From positions 23,874,719-23,938,718 of the forward strand of contig NC_054882.1 in NCBI RefSeq assembly GCF_018320785.1: a DNA stretch of 64,000 bases, in the 5' to 3' direction. This stretch comes from Cheilinus undulatus. Taxonomy: Eukaryota > Chordata > Actinopteri > Labriformes > Labridae. Positions 11,801-23,800 of the stretch are shown here, one piece after another. The notes under the pieces are model-generated. The model was not told the DNA's origin and made no database searches. It saw only the letters and a list, made by a program, of their open reading frames with translations. A program made the position numbers and the translations under genes. The stretch's first letter is position 1. The number at the start of each line of letters is the position of its first letter.

Positions 11801-14800
11801 ACATGCAGGTCTTCAGGAGGACGCTCCGTCCGCACACGGCTGAAGGGGGATGTGCAGTAAGAGTAGTTTAATCCTGATTAGGAAGGAGGTTCAGAGAAAG
11901 TTTGTGCATGGATATAAATTGGAATAACAATTAACACTTAAAATGAAATATTCTGAATGGGCAGTTGAGATTTTTGTGGGTCAGAATCTTCTGAGTGGTG
12001 TAAACTTGCGAACTAATATAACCGAGACAGTGACTTCTGAAAATCAACACCTCCACTGTATCTGAGCAGATTACTACATGATAAAAATAAAAAAATAGCA
12101 ACATAAAAAAGACTAAATGCTACGTGGAAGGAGTGTAACTGCAGTACTTTTTTAGTTTTTTTGGTGGTAGAATCACTTTACATGTATTCATTGATTTATT
12201 GTTAATTCAGAAATATTAACATGTGCAGTTTAAAGCTGTTTGCATATGAATAAATCTGTCTTATATTTTTATAACAACATATATTATCTAGTACCTGTAG
12301 AGTTGACTGATACACTCCCAGCCACCAGCATCCTCTGATGTTTGTAGTGTGGGTTTTCATTCAGGGCCAAGGAGTTCATGCTGCACTTCTCGATGCAGAC
12401 TGTCCTGAAGGAGGAAACACTCTTAAGTAGATGAGGCTGGGTATTCTTATTCTTAAAGCTTGATTTTCACTTGTGTAGGTAATGCTTACTTGTAGTAGGT
12501 TTTGTGGCTCAAGCTATGAAAGTTTATCTTATAGGGACTGTTAGGTCCTTGAAGATGAACCTGCTGTTTATAAAGAGGGATGGAGTTAGACAAAAGACAT
12601 ATTTATGCGGTCACTGTGAGTCAGTCAGCTTCAGTCACCCCATCATCATTGTTCTGTTATCAGACACAATGGGTGGGACTTTGTATGAACATGAGGCACA
12701 ACAAGTGAGCCACTGATGTGGCTCCATCTACTGGACAGTTAGAGGGCAACAAACGGTACAAATGAGACACCATTCTCCACATGATATCAAAATGTGAGAA
12801 GCTCAGACATGTGAAATTTATTTCCCTTTAGGTAGAAAAAAAAAACCCAAACCCATTTTGGTTCCAAGGTCTTCTATAACTGAAACAGTTTACAAAACAA
12901 GAAGAAACTATTTAGTTGAAAGTATATCTGAATCCAGACAGCAATTAATAAAATGAGAGAAAAACAAAGTATCCAGAATCTGTGGTTGTTACAGTCAGTC
13001 CAAATGAAATGACTGGATGGCTTACCTGCCTGTTTTTTTTATTTGTTAGTCATTTATTTCACATTTTTTCTGATTTATAATGCAAAAGAGTTGTGTAAGC
13101 TGCAGGGTCTCTTACCTTTCCCCTTGAAATGGGCGGGCGGTTCTTGGAGAAGTGGTCAAGCAGACTGTCAATGAGCTCCTTCTCCTCCTTCTTGCGATCT
13201 TCCCAGGAGCTACTAGCAGAGTTCGGAACATGCGTACCTGCCTCCATGTCTTTGTACAGGGACGTCAGTGCCTCATGGCTCATCTGAGAAGATACACCAA
13301 ATAAGACATTAAGAATAGAATATGCACATGGTTTTTTGGTATAGATCTTCCTGAATGGAGCTAAGATAATTTACAACAAATCAGATTTTCAAATGGGTTT
13401 TTGTAGATGTTAATAGTCTAACTCAATCTAAATGCCTGACCATCTGCGAAAATGATTCATGCCCCAATGGTTGTATCACAAAGCAAGGTTAGAAGGAAAG
13501 CCTCTCTTTTCACCTGGCCAGATCACCATTGTAACTTCCTCTAAGAGCATAACGTGGTCGGTATCAGGTTATGCTGAGTTATATATCTAAAAATTGATTG
13601 TAAGGTGTTGTCATTTTCATCAGCTGTTATTTAGAAATGTTCAAAGCCAGTACTGTAAATCTCTCGTTTAAGGACTATATTTATGGAAACATTTAAGTTA
13701 ATGCCACAGAATGAAACTGTGCTGTCACAGTGACACTAGCTCCCCCACATTTTAACGTGTTTATATTCACATGTTTCATTTTTGCAGATTATCTCCACAG
13801 TAAAAGATAGACCAGGGCACAGCATTTCTAGAAACCAACATTAAATGTTTGGTCATAATATCCCGAAAAGCTTCATTTAAAACAACATGTAATGTAATAA
13901 TAAAACTGATCAGTCTTAAAAGAGCTATCATCCATAGACCATTTATCACATCATTGTGAACTGAATAAACTCAGTAAATTAATTAGACTTTGACATAGGT
14001 GACTTTTACATTATTTTATGAACTTTTCATGGAGTGAAAAGTTGTTACACCTAAAAACAGCTCATTATTACACTGCTGAAATTGTTTGTCATGGCATAAC
14101 CGTTACACTAAGTGAAATTTTCATTACATTAGAAACAAACAAAAAGTACCAACAGCAGGACTATTCAATTAGTTTGTATTTAAGGTCAGTTCCTGAAAAA
14201 GGATCCTATATGCAGGGCCGGAGAGATACTGCATGAAATACAGTATCTGTAATAATTTTTAAAGCTACCATCAAGCAATCAGACTGTTTTGGATCGTCTG
14301 TAACAACCTCCTCAGTTGATAAAAGCATACATGCCTTGACGGTCTTTGCAGTTGCAGAAGACTTCTTTTTGCTTAAAATCCAAGCCCAAGACCAGAGTGC
14401 ACTGAGACCACGACAAGATCAATAATTTTGGGGGTCCAGACCGAGTCAAGACTGAGACCAAGACAAGTCGAGACCAAGACAAGACTAAGGCCATAAAAAT
14501 TTATTTAAAAAATCATCACAAGCTTGATCATTAAATAAGGGTTCTCTTTAATTTTAGTTTGCTTTTAAATAAACCTGACAAGAAAAACACAAGGTGCAAG
14601 CCTGCAACTCTGTTTAAAGTCAAAATCTCAAATCTTTGCAAATCCGTTCAACTAACTTCCTGTCAAAAATAAATCCTTGTATGCATTAAAAATCCAACAA
14701 CAAGTCCAGGATGGTTTAAATATTGGAAAATTAGATGTTTATCTAGATTTGTCACGTGAATAAGACCTAAATTACATGTCAAGAGTCATTTCTGACTAGA

Positions 14801-17800
14801 CATAAGATGGACTGGTTTGTTAAGATCTGAGTTTTTGCAGGTGTCTGACACATAAGGAACTTGAATAGATTTTCAAGGAGGCATAATGATCACTGACCTA
14901 CTGGCAGCTGGTGTCAAATTACAACATTAATTAATCAGGAAAAGTTCAACTGAAAATAACATCATATAACAAGCCTGAACAAAATTCATCAACAAAATAC
15001 TCAAAAATCAGAGCTCACCACTTTGAGTAAAAAAGAAGCTATTTTTTTGTTTTAGTTAGAGCGTCTCCTTATTATCACATTAATAATGTCGAAGAATGGC
15101 ACAACAGTTGTGGCCTTCACCTGTCTTGATGGAAAATCCTGAGTCCGGCCAGTCTGAGACCGAGACAAGACTAAGTAAGAATTCTCTCGATTCTGAGAAA
15201 GAACAAAGGCATTTAAAACATGGTCTTGAGGCTGGTTTTGAGACTGTTCTTGAGTACTACAACACTAACACGAATAGTGATGCTTATTTAGCTCACTCTT
15301 GTTCTGTACAAGCCCCCAAAATGACAAATCTTTGCTCCTAACGTGAAGGCTGCCCCAAAATCATCTCAGAGCAAAAATTGGAGCCAAATAGAGTCAAAAT
15401 TAGCACGAGTTATCTTAAAGGTTGTATTCCTTGCACAAAAATATGCATTAATTGAAGAGTAAGCACATAGGCCTTACACAAAAAGACAAAAACACACACT
15501 TCTTCATCCATTCAGTTAAAGCAACTATTCTCTGCAACTGCTTTTTTTTTTTTAAGTTAAAAGTATTTTTTTCTGGTTTATTGGCTTCTGTGTTTGCAAA
15601 AAAAACGGGTGCCAAAATATGAGTGAGACTCTGGAGTAAAGGGCAGTGCATGTGTCAGCCACGAATAGGAAATACGGGATCAACAAGAACAACAGCAACT
15701 TTGTGCAAACAAATTGGGAAATAAATGTGACTGATCATCATCCAAATATAACAGACTAACATTATTTATTAAAAAATAAAACTTGTGTGGATCATCTTTA
15801 AGCATGAGTAGTCTACTTAAAGGACCAATGAAAATGACCTTTGGGGCCTGACTCAGCCCCAGGGCCTCCAATTGAATATCCTGCACCTACAGTTTTTTGG
15901 ATGGCTGAATCAACATATTAATTACTGCATAAAATTACCAAAGTAATTCAGAGAAAGATTATAACCAGTTTTATGAAACCCAATATCTCTAACTGAGATT
16001 AAAGTCTAGATGAACAAGCTTTGTGGTATGCTCCTCTGATTACTTTTGGCGCAAAGCAATGCAGATCACCTTCATGTAATAAAACAACCTTGTAAAGAGA
16101 AAGTTCAATAGGAAACCCAATGTAAGAGTAAAAAAGTGAACCCACACTGTCTAAACTCAAAGTTTAACACACAAATTGTTGGACTGACAGGAATCTAAAG
16201 GTATGCTCTGAATGATGGGCTTGATATTATGGATAATGTGATGCTGTGGATTCTATCCTGAGAAAACTCTGGAATTAAGTGTGAATGATTTAAATTGGAG
16301 CTGACAACAGCAGCTGCCCTCTTTGAGGACAACTTTAATAAAACACCTCTCCAGTATGCGAAAAGCAGGTTGTGGTGTTAAAACGACACATTATGGTGAG
16401 TAATCACTTCAAGTAGGACAGGTTATAACTGAACTATTTCTGCATAGTCACAGTCTAATGCACAAAAGTGTGACAACTACCTTAGAATCAAAGCTTTCTT
16501 CAGTCTTCACAGCATGTCCTTCTTCCACCAAGATGTCCAACACGCTGGTGTTGCTTGTTTCCGTGCTGATGAGCAGCTCCACACGCATGACATCGTGGAG
16601 AATGGAGTACAGGGACACAAGAAGTGAGCGACCCTTCACCAGCGTGATGAAACGATTGCGGGCTCGGCTGCTCCACTGGTTCCCCAGGATGATGGACCCG
16701 GCTGAAGGACGCATTTCAATAACTTGGAACTCTTGAGCCTAAGACCAGACAGAGTATTAACGTTATATATCTATATACCCATGATTTAGCGTGGTGCAGT
16801 ATGGAAGTCAAGCATAGTATATGCCACCTGGAATGGGTGAGACAGGACTTCAGCAGGGATTTCTCTGAGGCTGCTGATGGCAACAACTGATGTGTTGCCA
16901 AAGTCCAAGAAGAAGACCTAGAGAACAACAACAGAGATTGTCAATTGGGGGGGGGGGGGGTGCTGTACCTTATGTTTGTGGGTTGAGAATTGGAAAAAAA
17001 AAAAAAAAAAGGGTAAAACATAAAACCCTGGCTGACACACCAGATGGACTCATACCCCTTTCATGAATATATTTGACATTCATCCAACAGTACGCATCTG
17101 CAGGCTCCCATAGAAAATGTTTGGGAATGGCAGGACTTTTCAGGAAATCTCCCCCTCCCCTCCAGCTTTTCTTTTATTGCATCTCATTGGTTAAAAGTCG
17201 TACACACCGACACACACACACAGTGAGGACAAAATATCCTCCCTTTATTCTGTGGTCTTTGTGCAGGTAGGGAACTCATCGCTACAGGAAATGCACAAAA
17301 ACATCTTCTTTGCAACCATTGAAGTCACAAGCATAGAACATCCAGTTCTTTCAAAATAAAACACAATGCACAGACTCCTGATTGTAAATCATCACTATAT
17401 CAACATTACGTCTCATCCTGCAGCAAGAGCAAAGGGTCACCAAGAGGTCAGTGGGTCACAGAACTACAACGGCACCATTGACAAGGAAAAGTTAACTTTT
17501 GAGGATATTTAGTCAAAGAATTTTGCATAAAAACACAGATCCTTTAAGCAAACATTAACCTTTGAACTTCCTAATGTACTCACTCAATGGCGGAAGCAAT
17601 ATTATCATGGACTTATACCGGAAAGGACGATAAATTAACCCTCAATGGTAAAATAGTCTGCTGTTGACATACTGTTCCTGTTTGAACTCGCAGTTCTCTC
17701 GTGGTCCTTTTCCTGCTGATCAGGACTGCGCGCCGCGGTGCTGCGTTCTAAACTTGCTTCCAGTGGGCGAGGTCGCTCACCATCGGTCAGAGCAAACCCA

Positions 17801-20800
17801 CGGCTCTTTGGTGCACGGTGCACGCTGTATATGGAAATCGGAGGTAAGTCCGAGCTAAATGCTCCACTAGCAAGCCTTGTATCGAAGCATTCATACAACA
17901 AGAAACCCTTCCCCTCATCACATTCTCATGCTGAGGCAGGTCGACAGAAGAGCAAAAACATCTTTCACAACATGAAAAGCTTTAAGGGTCGTTCTTATTC
18001 TTTATTTCATACAGAAAGGTGGGCTAGTTGTAGTAAAACCAACGCAGAGCTAAAGCTGTATGTAATGTGTTTCGAGTAGGAGGTAGCCATTACCAACAGC
18101 TTTCAGTACAACTGAACCCAACTCTGTATGGTATGACTCTAAAGTAGTATCACTCACTCAGTCACTCACTATGTCAGACGCAGACAGACCCATCTGTAGG
18201 GCTGACCTCAGGGGTCAGCCAAAAAAAAAGGTAACATATAACATTTAAAAGGGGCATATTTTGCTCTTTTAACACAATTTTATATTGTTCTCAGAGGTCC
18301 CCAAAACATGGCTGTGAAGTTTGTTGCTAAAAAAACACTCAAGTATAGGATTTTTGTAGGTCTAAAAAGTCCTCTGTTTCAGCCCTGCTAAGAATGAGCC
18401 ATTTCTGTGTCTTTAAATGTTAATAAGCTCTCTGATTCCCCCTGAACCACACCCCTCTCAGGAAGTGGATGTGGCATTTTTAATGTTACAATGTTACAGA
18501 CACTTTTATCCTAAGTTAAGGACATGACTGGGATTTGAACTATCAATCTCCCAGACCAAAGTCAGCAGGGTAACCTACTGAGCTATCCAGCATCTCAGCT
18601 GGCAACTGAGAGGAAGATCAGCAGAGTAGCGTGAACTTTCTTCCAAGAGGGGAGGGCCAACCAAACCTGGGGGCGGTGCTTACTCCCCATATGAGGTCAT
18701 GAGGGTAAAGTCTGAGAACGGCTTGGTTCTGGTATTTGAAAAGATTGTGGACAGGCCAGGGGCACATATCTTTGATAGAAAAGCCTGAAAAAATGATTTT
18801 TGCATAATATGTTCCCTTTGAATTACTATTCAGCTAAAATAAGCTATTTTCAATGTACATTTAACACATAATTTGCTGACTTTTCCAATCCGTAATAAAC
18901 TTATAGGAGAGTGTTTCAGGGTAAGGGCTCTGAGATTAAGTAAAAGAGATTTAATATGATGTTGCTCTACATCTTACCCCGAAGCATAAAGTGTATGAGC
19001 AATGTTTACCTCAACTGAGTTTCCACGAATGTGCAGTATTTTGGCGCGGTAATACATGCACTGCTCATTGGGCTCAGCATAAGGAGCCAGACACAGCAGG
19101 TTGGGGTAGAGGGACACAGTCACTGGTTGCAGTGTATGCATGTTAATATCTGCAGTCAGTCTGCGCTGCTTTTCTAAGCTGGCTTCATCTGCCTGGAAGC
19201 CCCAGAAATTTCCCACCTCCAGCACCTGCAACAGAGATCAGTTAATGGAGGATTCATAACTTTAAAATCATCAGTCATTTAGGGGAAACAAAGATAACTC
19301 AAGGTCTAAAAGACTAGGTTAGTTTTTAAGGACTCACCTTTGTGATGTTGATCACAAAAAAGCGGTGAGGGGGCAGCTTGTCTGGCTTAATGGTGCTGCT
19401 CACAACTCCCACAGGGGAGACAGTCTGGCTCTGGAGGTCAACATTCACCCTGCAGAGAGACCGCACACCACAAGCAGGACTTTAACAGTAATAGCACATT
19501 CATTCTGTCCTCCTTTACTGCACGATTAATACTAAAAACTGTATTCATGCTGCTTTAATGTTAAAAGTCATAATGTCACATCATTTTAACGACAAGACAG
19601 AGCTAAAATATCAGTGTTACAGGGTAGTAATCAGTTAGAGCAGCCTTCCTTGTATAAATAATTATGTACCAAGTCACCCATGTTCTTGTCTCCCAGATGG
19701 AGCAGGAAGAAGCTGGTGTGGTCTCAAACTAAAAGGAGAGACATACACTGAGTGCCAGAACGTCAGATTAAATTAAGACTCTGTTCAGGAGCGATGACCA
19801 GTGCAGCCAATGACGCAGGGGAGTCCACTTTGTAGAGAGACAGTCTGATGTGAGCTTTTAAGCCCCCAAAAGACCAAAGAAGAACATTTGTGCACTTAGG
19901 AATAGTATTAGTTCTCTAACTGAGAAAGTGTAACACCTTTTTTAATTACTGTTGCACTGATATTTTTCTTAGACAGTGAAGAACTAGTTATATCCAAAAT
20001 GTGTGAAAAAAAACTGTACCTTGAATATTTCATGTGCGTTATGCTTCTGTTCCCAGCACACATTTCTATCTGGTCAATGGGGTGGACAGACATCTCCAAA
20101 GGAGCTTTCTGCTGCGCCATGAAGAGGGCAAGGGACACCTCAGGTAGCACCCCTGAGTCCTGGGACGTCTTGTAGAACTCCACGTAAGCTCTAAGAAAAA
20201 AAAAACATTCCGAGTATGCAAATTTACCGATAAATGTTCTTTACTTTAAATAAGTATTTTATCTCAGTGGTTTTTAGTACCTGGAGCTGTCAAAGGAAAT
20301 GGTTTTGACCTGTCCACACAGGCGGAACAGAGACTGCAGCTGCTTGTAATAGAGGAAACTGTAAGGAGGGAGGTTCCTCACCTGAAAGCAGCATGTAAGT
20401 CCTGTTTTATTTTACCTGTACTTTACTCTCCATGCAAAAAAAGTCAATGATATTTAATCATGCAATTGTCAGAGCAGCACAAAGGTTTTGATGGTTATTA
20501 GACACCGGATGATAACCATTTCTTTGGCTCCAGTACAATAAGCCATACCATCACTGTTGTTCTGGGGTTGAAACCACTCATCTCTCTGGAGGCCAGTTTT
20601 TCATCCAGTTCCCCCTGGAAAAAGTAGTTGGGGTAGTAGGCACCAGCAATGACCACCTAAGACAGAAAGGGTGCTGTAACAAACTCAGTCTTTTCAGCAC
20701 CTGAGTGTTTTTTACAGTGATTACTGGGTCTGAAGTATACAGCCTGTAGCCTCTACTGGACTGGGGAAATCATGTATATAAATGTGTTGTGCATAAAAAA

Positions 20801-23800
20801 TATACGACTGAATCTCACCTGAAGAATGAACTTCTGTCTGTGTGTACTGGTGAAATCCAGGGGTTGCATGTTCTCTTGCACATGCATGTTGAACTGGGCT
20901 ACTCGTTTCTTCAGGTCTTCGTACAGCTCTGCAACCTGAACAGTGAGTTAATGGTGAAGAGGTCTGAGCCACAGTACTTTACAAACAGTTCAGGGGATTA
21001 TGTGAAAAATTACATTCATATTTTTTAATCTTTGAGAAAAGAATCACCAAATGGCGATAAAGCAAGAATATGCTTTTAGTACAAATAAATCAAATATAAA
21101 TCTTCCAAAATAATGAAAGCAAACTTTAATTCAATGTATTAGAACTGAATAGGAACTTGAAAAACCTGCCAGGTTAATCGTTCAACTGCTACTACAAACT
21201 GACAGTTTTATATGGATTAAAGCTTAAGGAAAGCCCCTTTCACACATGACTTCAAACTGTAAGAACAATGCCCATTGTCCACTACAAGACTTGGATGCTT
21301 GTAATGTGGCTTGATGAATTACTGTGACCGAGCTCTCTGCTTCATCTTTGTACCTCTCTGATTCTCTTGATCTGAATGAAGTTCTCCTTTCCCCAGTCCA
21401 ACTCGTCCTGAGAGGAGGAAGCAGAAAAGACAAATAAAATATCACACTTCAACATAAAAACACAGAATATAATACTGTTCTGAACAATATAAAAATAACA
21501 TTCATTCATCTACACAAGTACAAATTTAGCAATAAAACCTTGAAGATATATAATAAAGCCTTGTAGAGGATAATACTGTAAATAACTGCAGAAGCAGGGT
21601 GGTATATTTTCAACCTGTAAGAAATAAACTCTGCTTTTTTTGTGTTTTTTTCAGTAATCTCATGTTTGGATGTTGTTTTGTTCACCTTGGGGTGCCTCAG
21701 CTGTCCTTTCTTTTTGGCAGAGTGCCAAGCCTAACAGCAGGAGACAATAAGTCAGGCCTACAGGCAGTTATGTAAATCAGTTAAACAACATTACTTGCTG
21801 TTGACTTGGCATCACACACATTACCTTGAAGGCATTGACAAAAGATATGCAGTCACTCGGTGTGCCTTGGGCAAAAGCCAACTTGCTCCTGAAAAGAAAA
21901 CAAAAAACATTCCATGCAAAAAGAAATGTAGAAGACAGTGAACCAAATAAAACCAAAATAGCCTGATTAAACACGTCACAGGCTGGCAAACTCAGCTGTG
22001 TAGGCATCTATGTGGGCGCTGCCAAGAAAAAAATTTGCTTTTTGCCAGAATATTCAAATACTGATGCGTAACACTAGATATAAAGAAAGCAGTGCATAGA
22101 CAGATCAGCATGCACTGATAGAGAGTTTAAAGACATTGTTACTGACAACACTGTTTATGATTGCTTTGTTTTATTACTTTTCAGAAATAGTATTTCTACA
22201 GAAACCTTCATCAATGTGTATCAATGATCAATAGAGAGATCTGGGTTTCATTAATGACATGGTAAAGTCCCAAATATATTGTGGCACTTTGTGGGACACA
22301 AAATTGATCTATACTGACAGCCTGTTAGTCAGTGAATGAGTGTAGCAGCTGGATGTGACTCACCTGTGGCCAGCAAGCTGCTGCATGGATGGAATAGCAA
22401 AGAAACTCTTCAGAGAATGTGAGGCAGCTGAGAAAAAGAGAATGCGTTATTCAACTTTATTAAAACCTCTCATAAAAACATGCACTTAAACAATACTCAA
22501 ATTCATTCTATGTAAGTAAAATAAAGACTGACCAATGATGAGGCATTCATCCAGACATCCAAACACGTGGCCCAGGACAATCAGCTTCCCCAGGTATAGG
22601 TCAACAGGCAGGTGAGCAAGCACATGGCCCAGGAACGTTAGCTCACCATCCTCATTTTGACCATTGCCATCACTTTTTGCAGAAAGTGCACCCATCTACA
22701 AAAAAAATCAGCTTAACTCATGTCAAGAGGCTTTATTTAATGTTTAAACTCCAACTCCAAAAAGCTTGATTAAAAGCAACATTTAAGTTTTTCTCCATGG
22801 TTTGGTGATTTGAAAAAGCTTACCTTTCTTCTAATTTAGCTGTTTTATATCTCTGAACTTTTGCTAATAAAATCCTTCAGCTCTTAAACTCTTTGCCTTT
22901 GAAAATCTGCCTTGACTTGGATTAAGCAGAATTGTCAAGGAGGCAATCTTCAAAGCAGTAACCTCTATTATAAATGAAAATGTACCATACTTGTCTGGGT
23001 GTTGTCCATTTCTATGTACTAAAACTACATTTTTACAAAAAAATTAAAATTTATGGTAAAGCACTCTGAACCTCCATTAAAGAAAGAGAATAAAATTAAA
23101 ATGTATGATTACTCAGTAATGGGAAGAAAACACACTTTATGTGCATGCATAAAATATACAATAGTGCATTGCTCTCACTCACTGCAGTCACCTAAAACAG
23201 TGGAAAATGCTACCGCAGGCTGAAACAAAGCTCTTTTTACACAGCTACTGGTCTAATGCTTTGTGACAGAGCTGGGTGGTCAGCTGCTCTCTCAAGTATG
23301 TCATCACATCCAAATATTCATTTGTGCTTGTCTAGACAATAATGGCTCTCTCAATTTGCACTTAAATACCTCTTTGAGTTGAAGAACTGTTCTCACTATG
23401 TCACCAAGGTTTGGAGGAGAAAGCGCTGTGGAGAGGAGGGAGCGGGGATCGCCCATATCCAGTAGCTTCACCTTCAACAAGATAGTGGCCAACGGGGAGA
23501 GCTGAGAGGAAGACAGACAATATGTGATTGATTATTAAATTTAGATCAAAGCAGCTGAATAATGTTTTCTTACCAGCATCTCAGGGATCATGTACTCCGG
23601 GATTTCATTGCTCCAGAACTCTTTAGTGACAAGACGGTAACAGTAGCCCTTGGACACTCGACCTGCCCTGCCTGAGAGAGAAGAAAATAAAGAGTACTGT
23701 AATAAACTATAAAACTTTAAGATGTCAGAAATGAAAAAGCATCACTTAAGTAGATAAACTATACAGACAAAAGTATTTGGCAACACCTATTAATTATTGA

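Noticed and set aside
12721-12736. CTCF-like motif in a tdrd9 intron
   Set aside because: CCAGTAGATGGAG lacks the C of the GGC core. The short form also occurs in unrelated repeats.
17587-17667. Small coding exon on the + strand (Met-Ala-Glu-Ala-Ile..., 26 codons)
   Set aside because: It stops after 26 codons, no homologue is recognised, and its only support is the YY1-like ATGGCGG. It is kept only as part of a promoter candidate.
18520-18590. tRNA gene
   Set aside because: The A and B boxes are present, but the acceptor and anticodon stems do not pair and it sits inside a repeat. It is better read as a SINE head. The same applies at 41410-41465 and 44093-44150.
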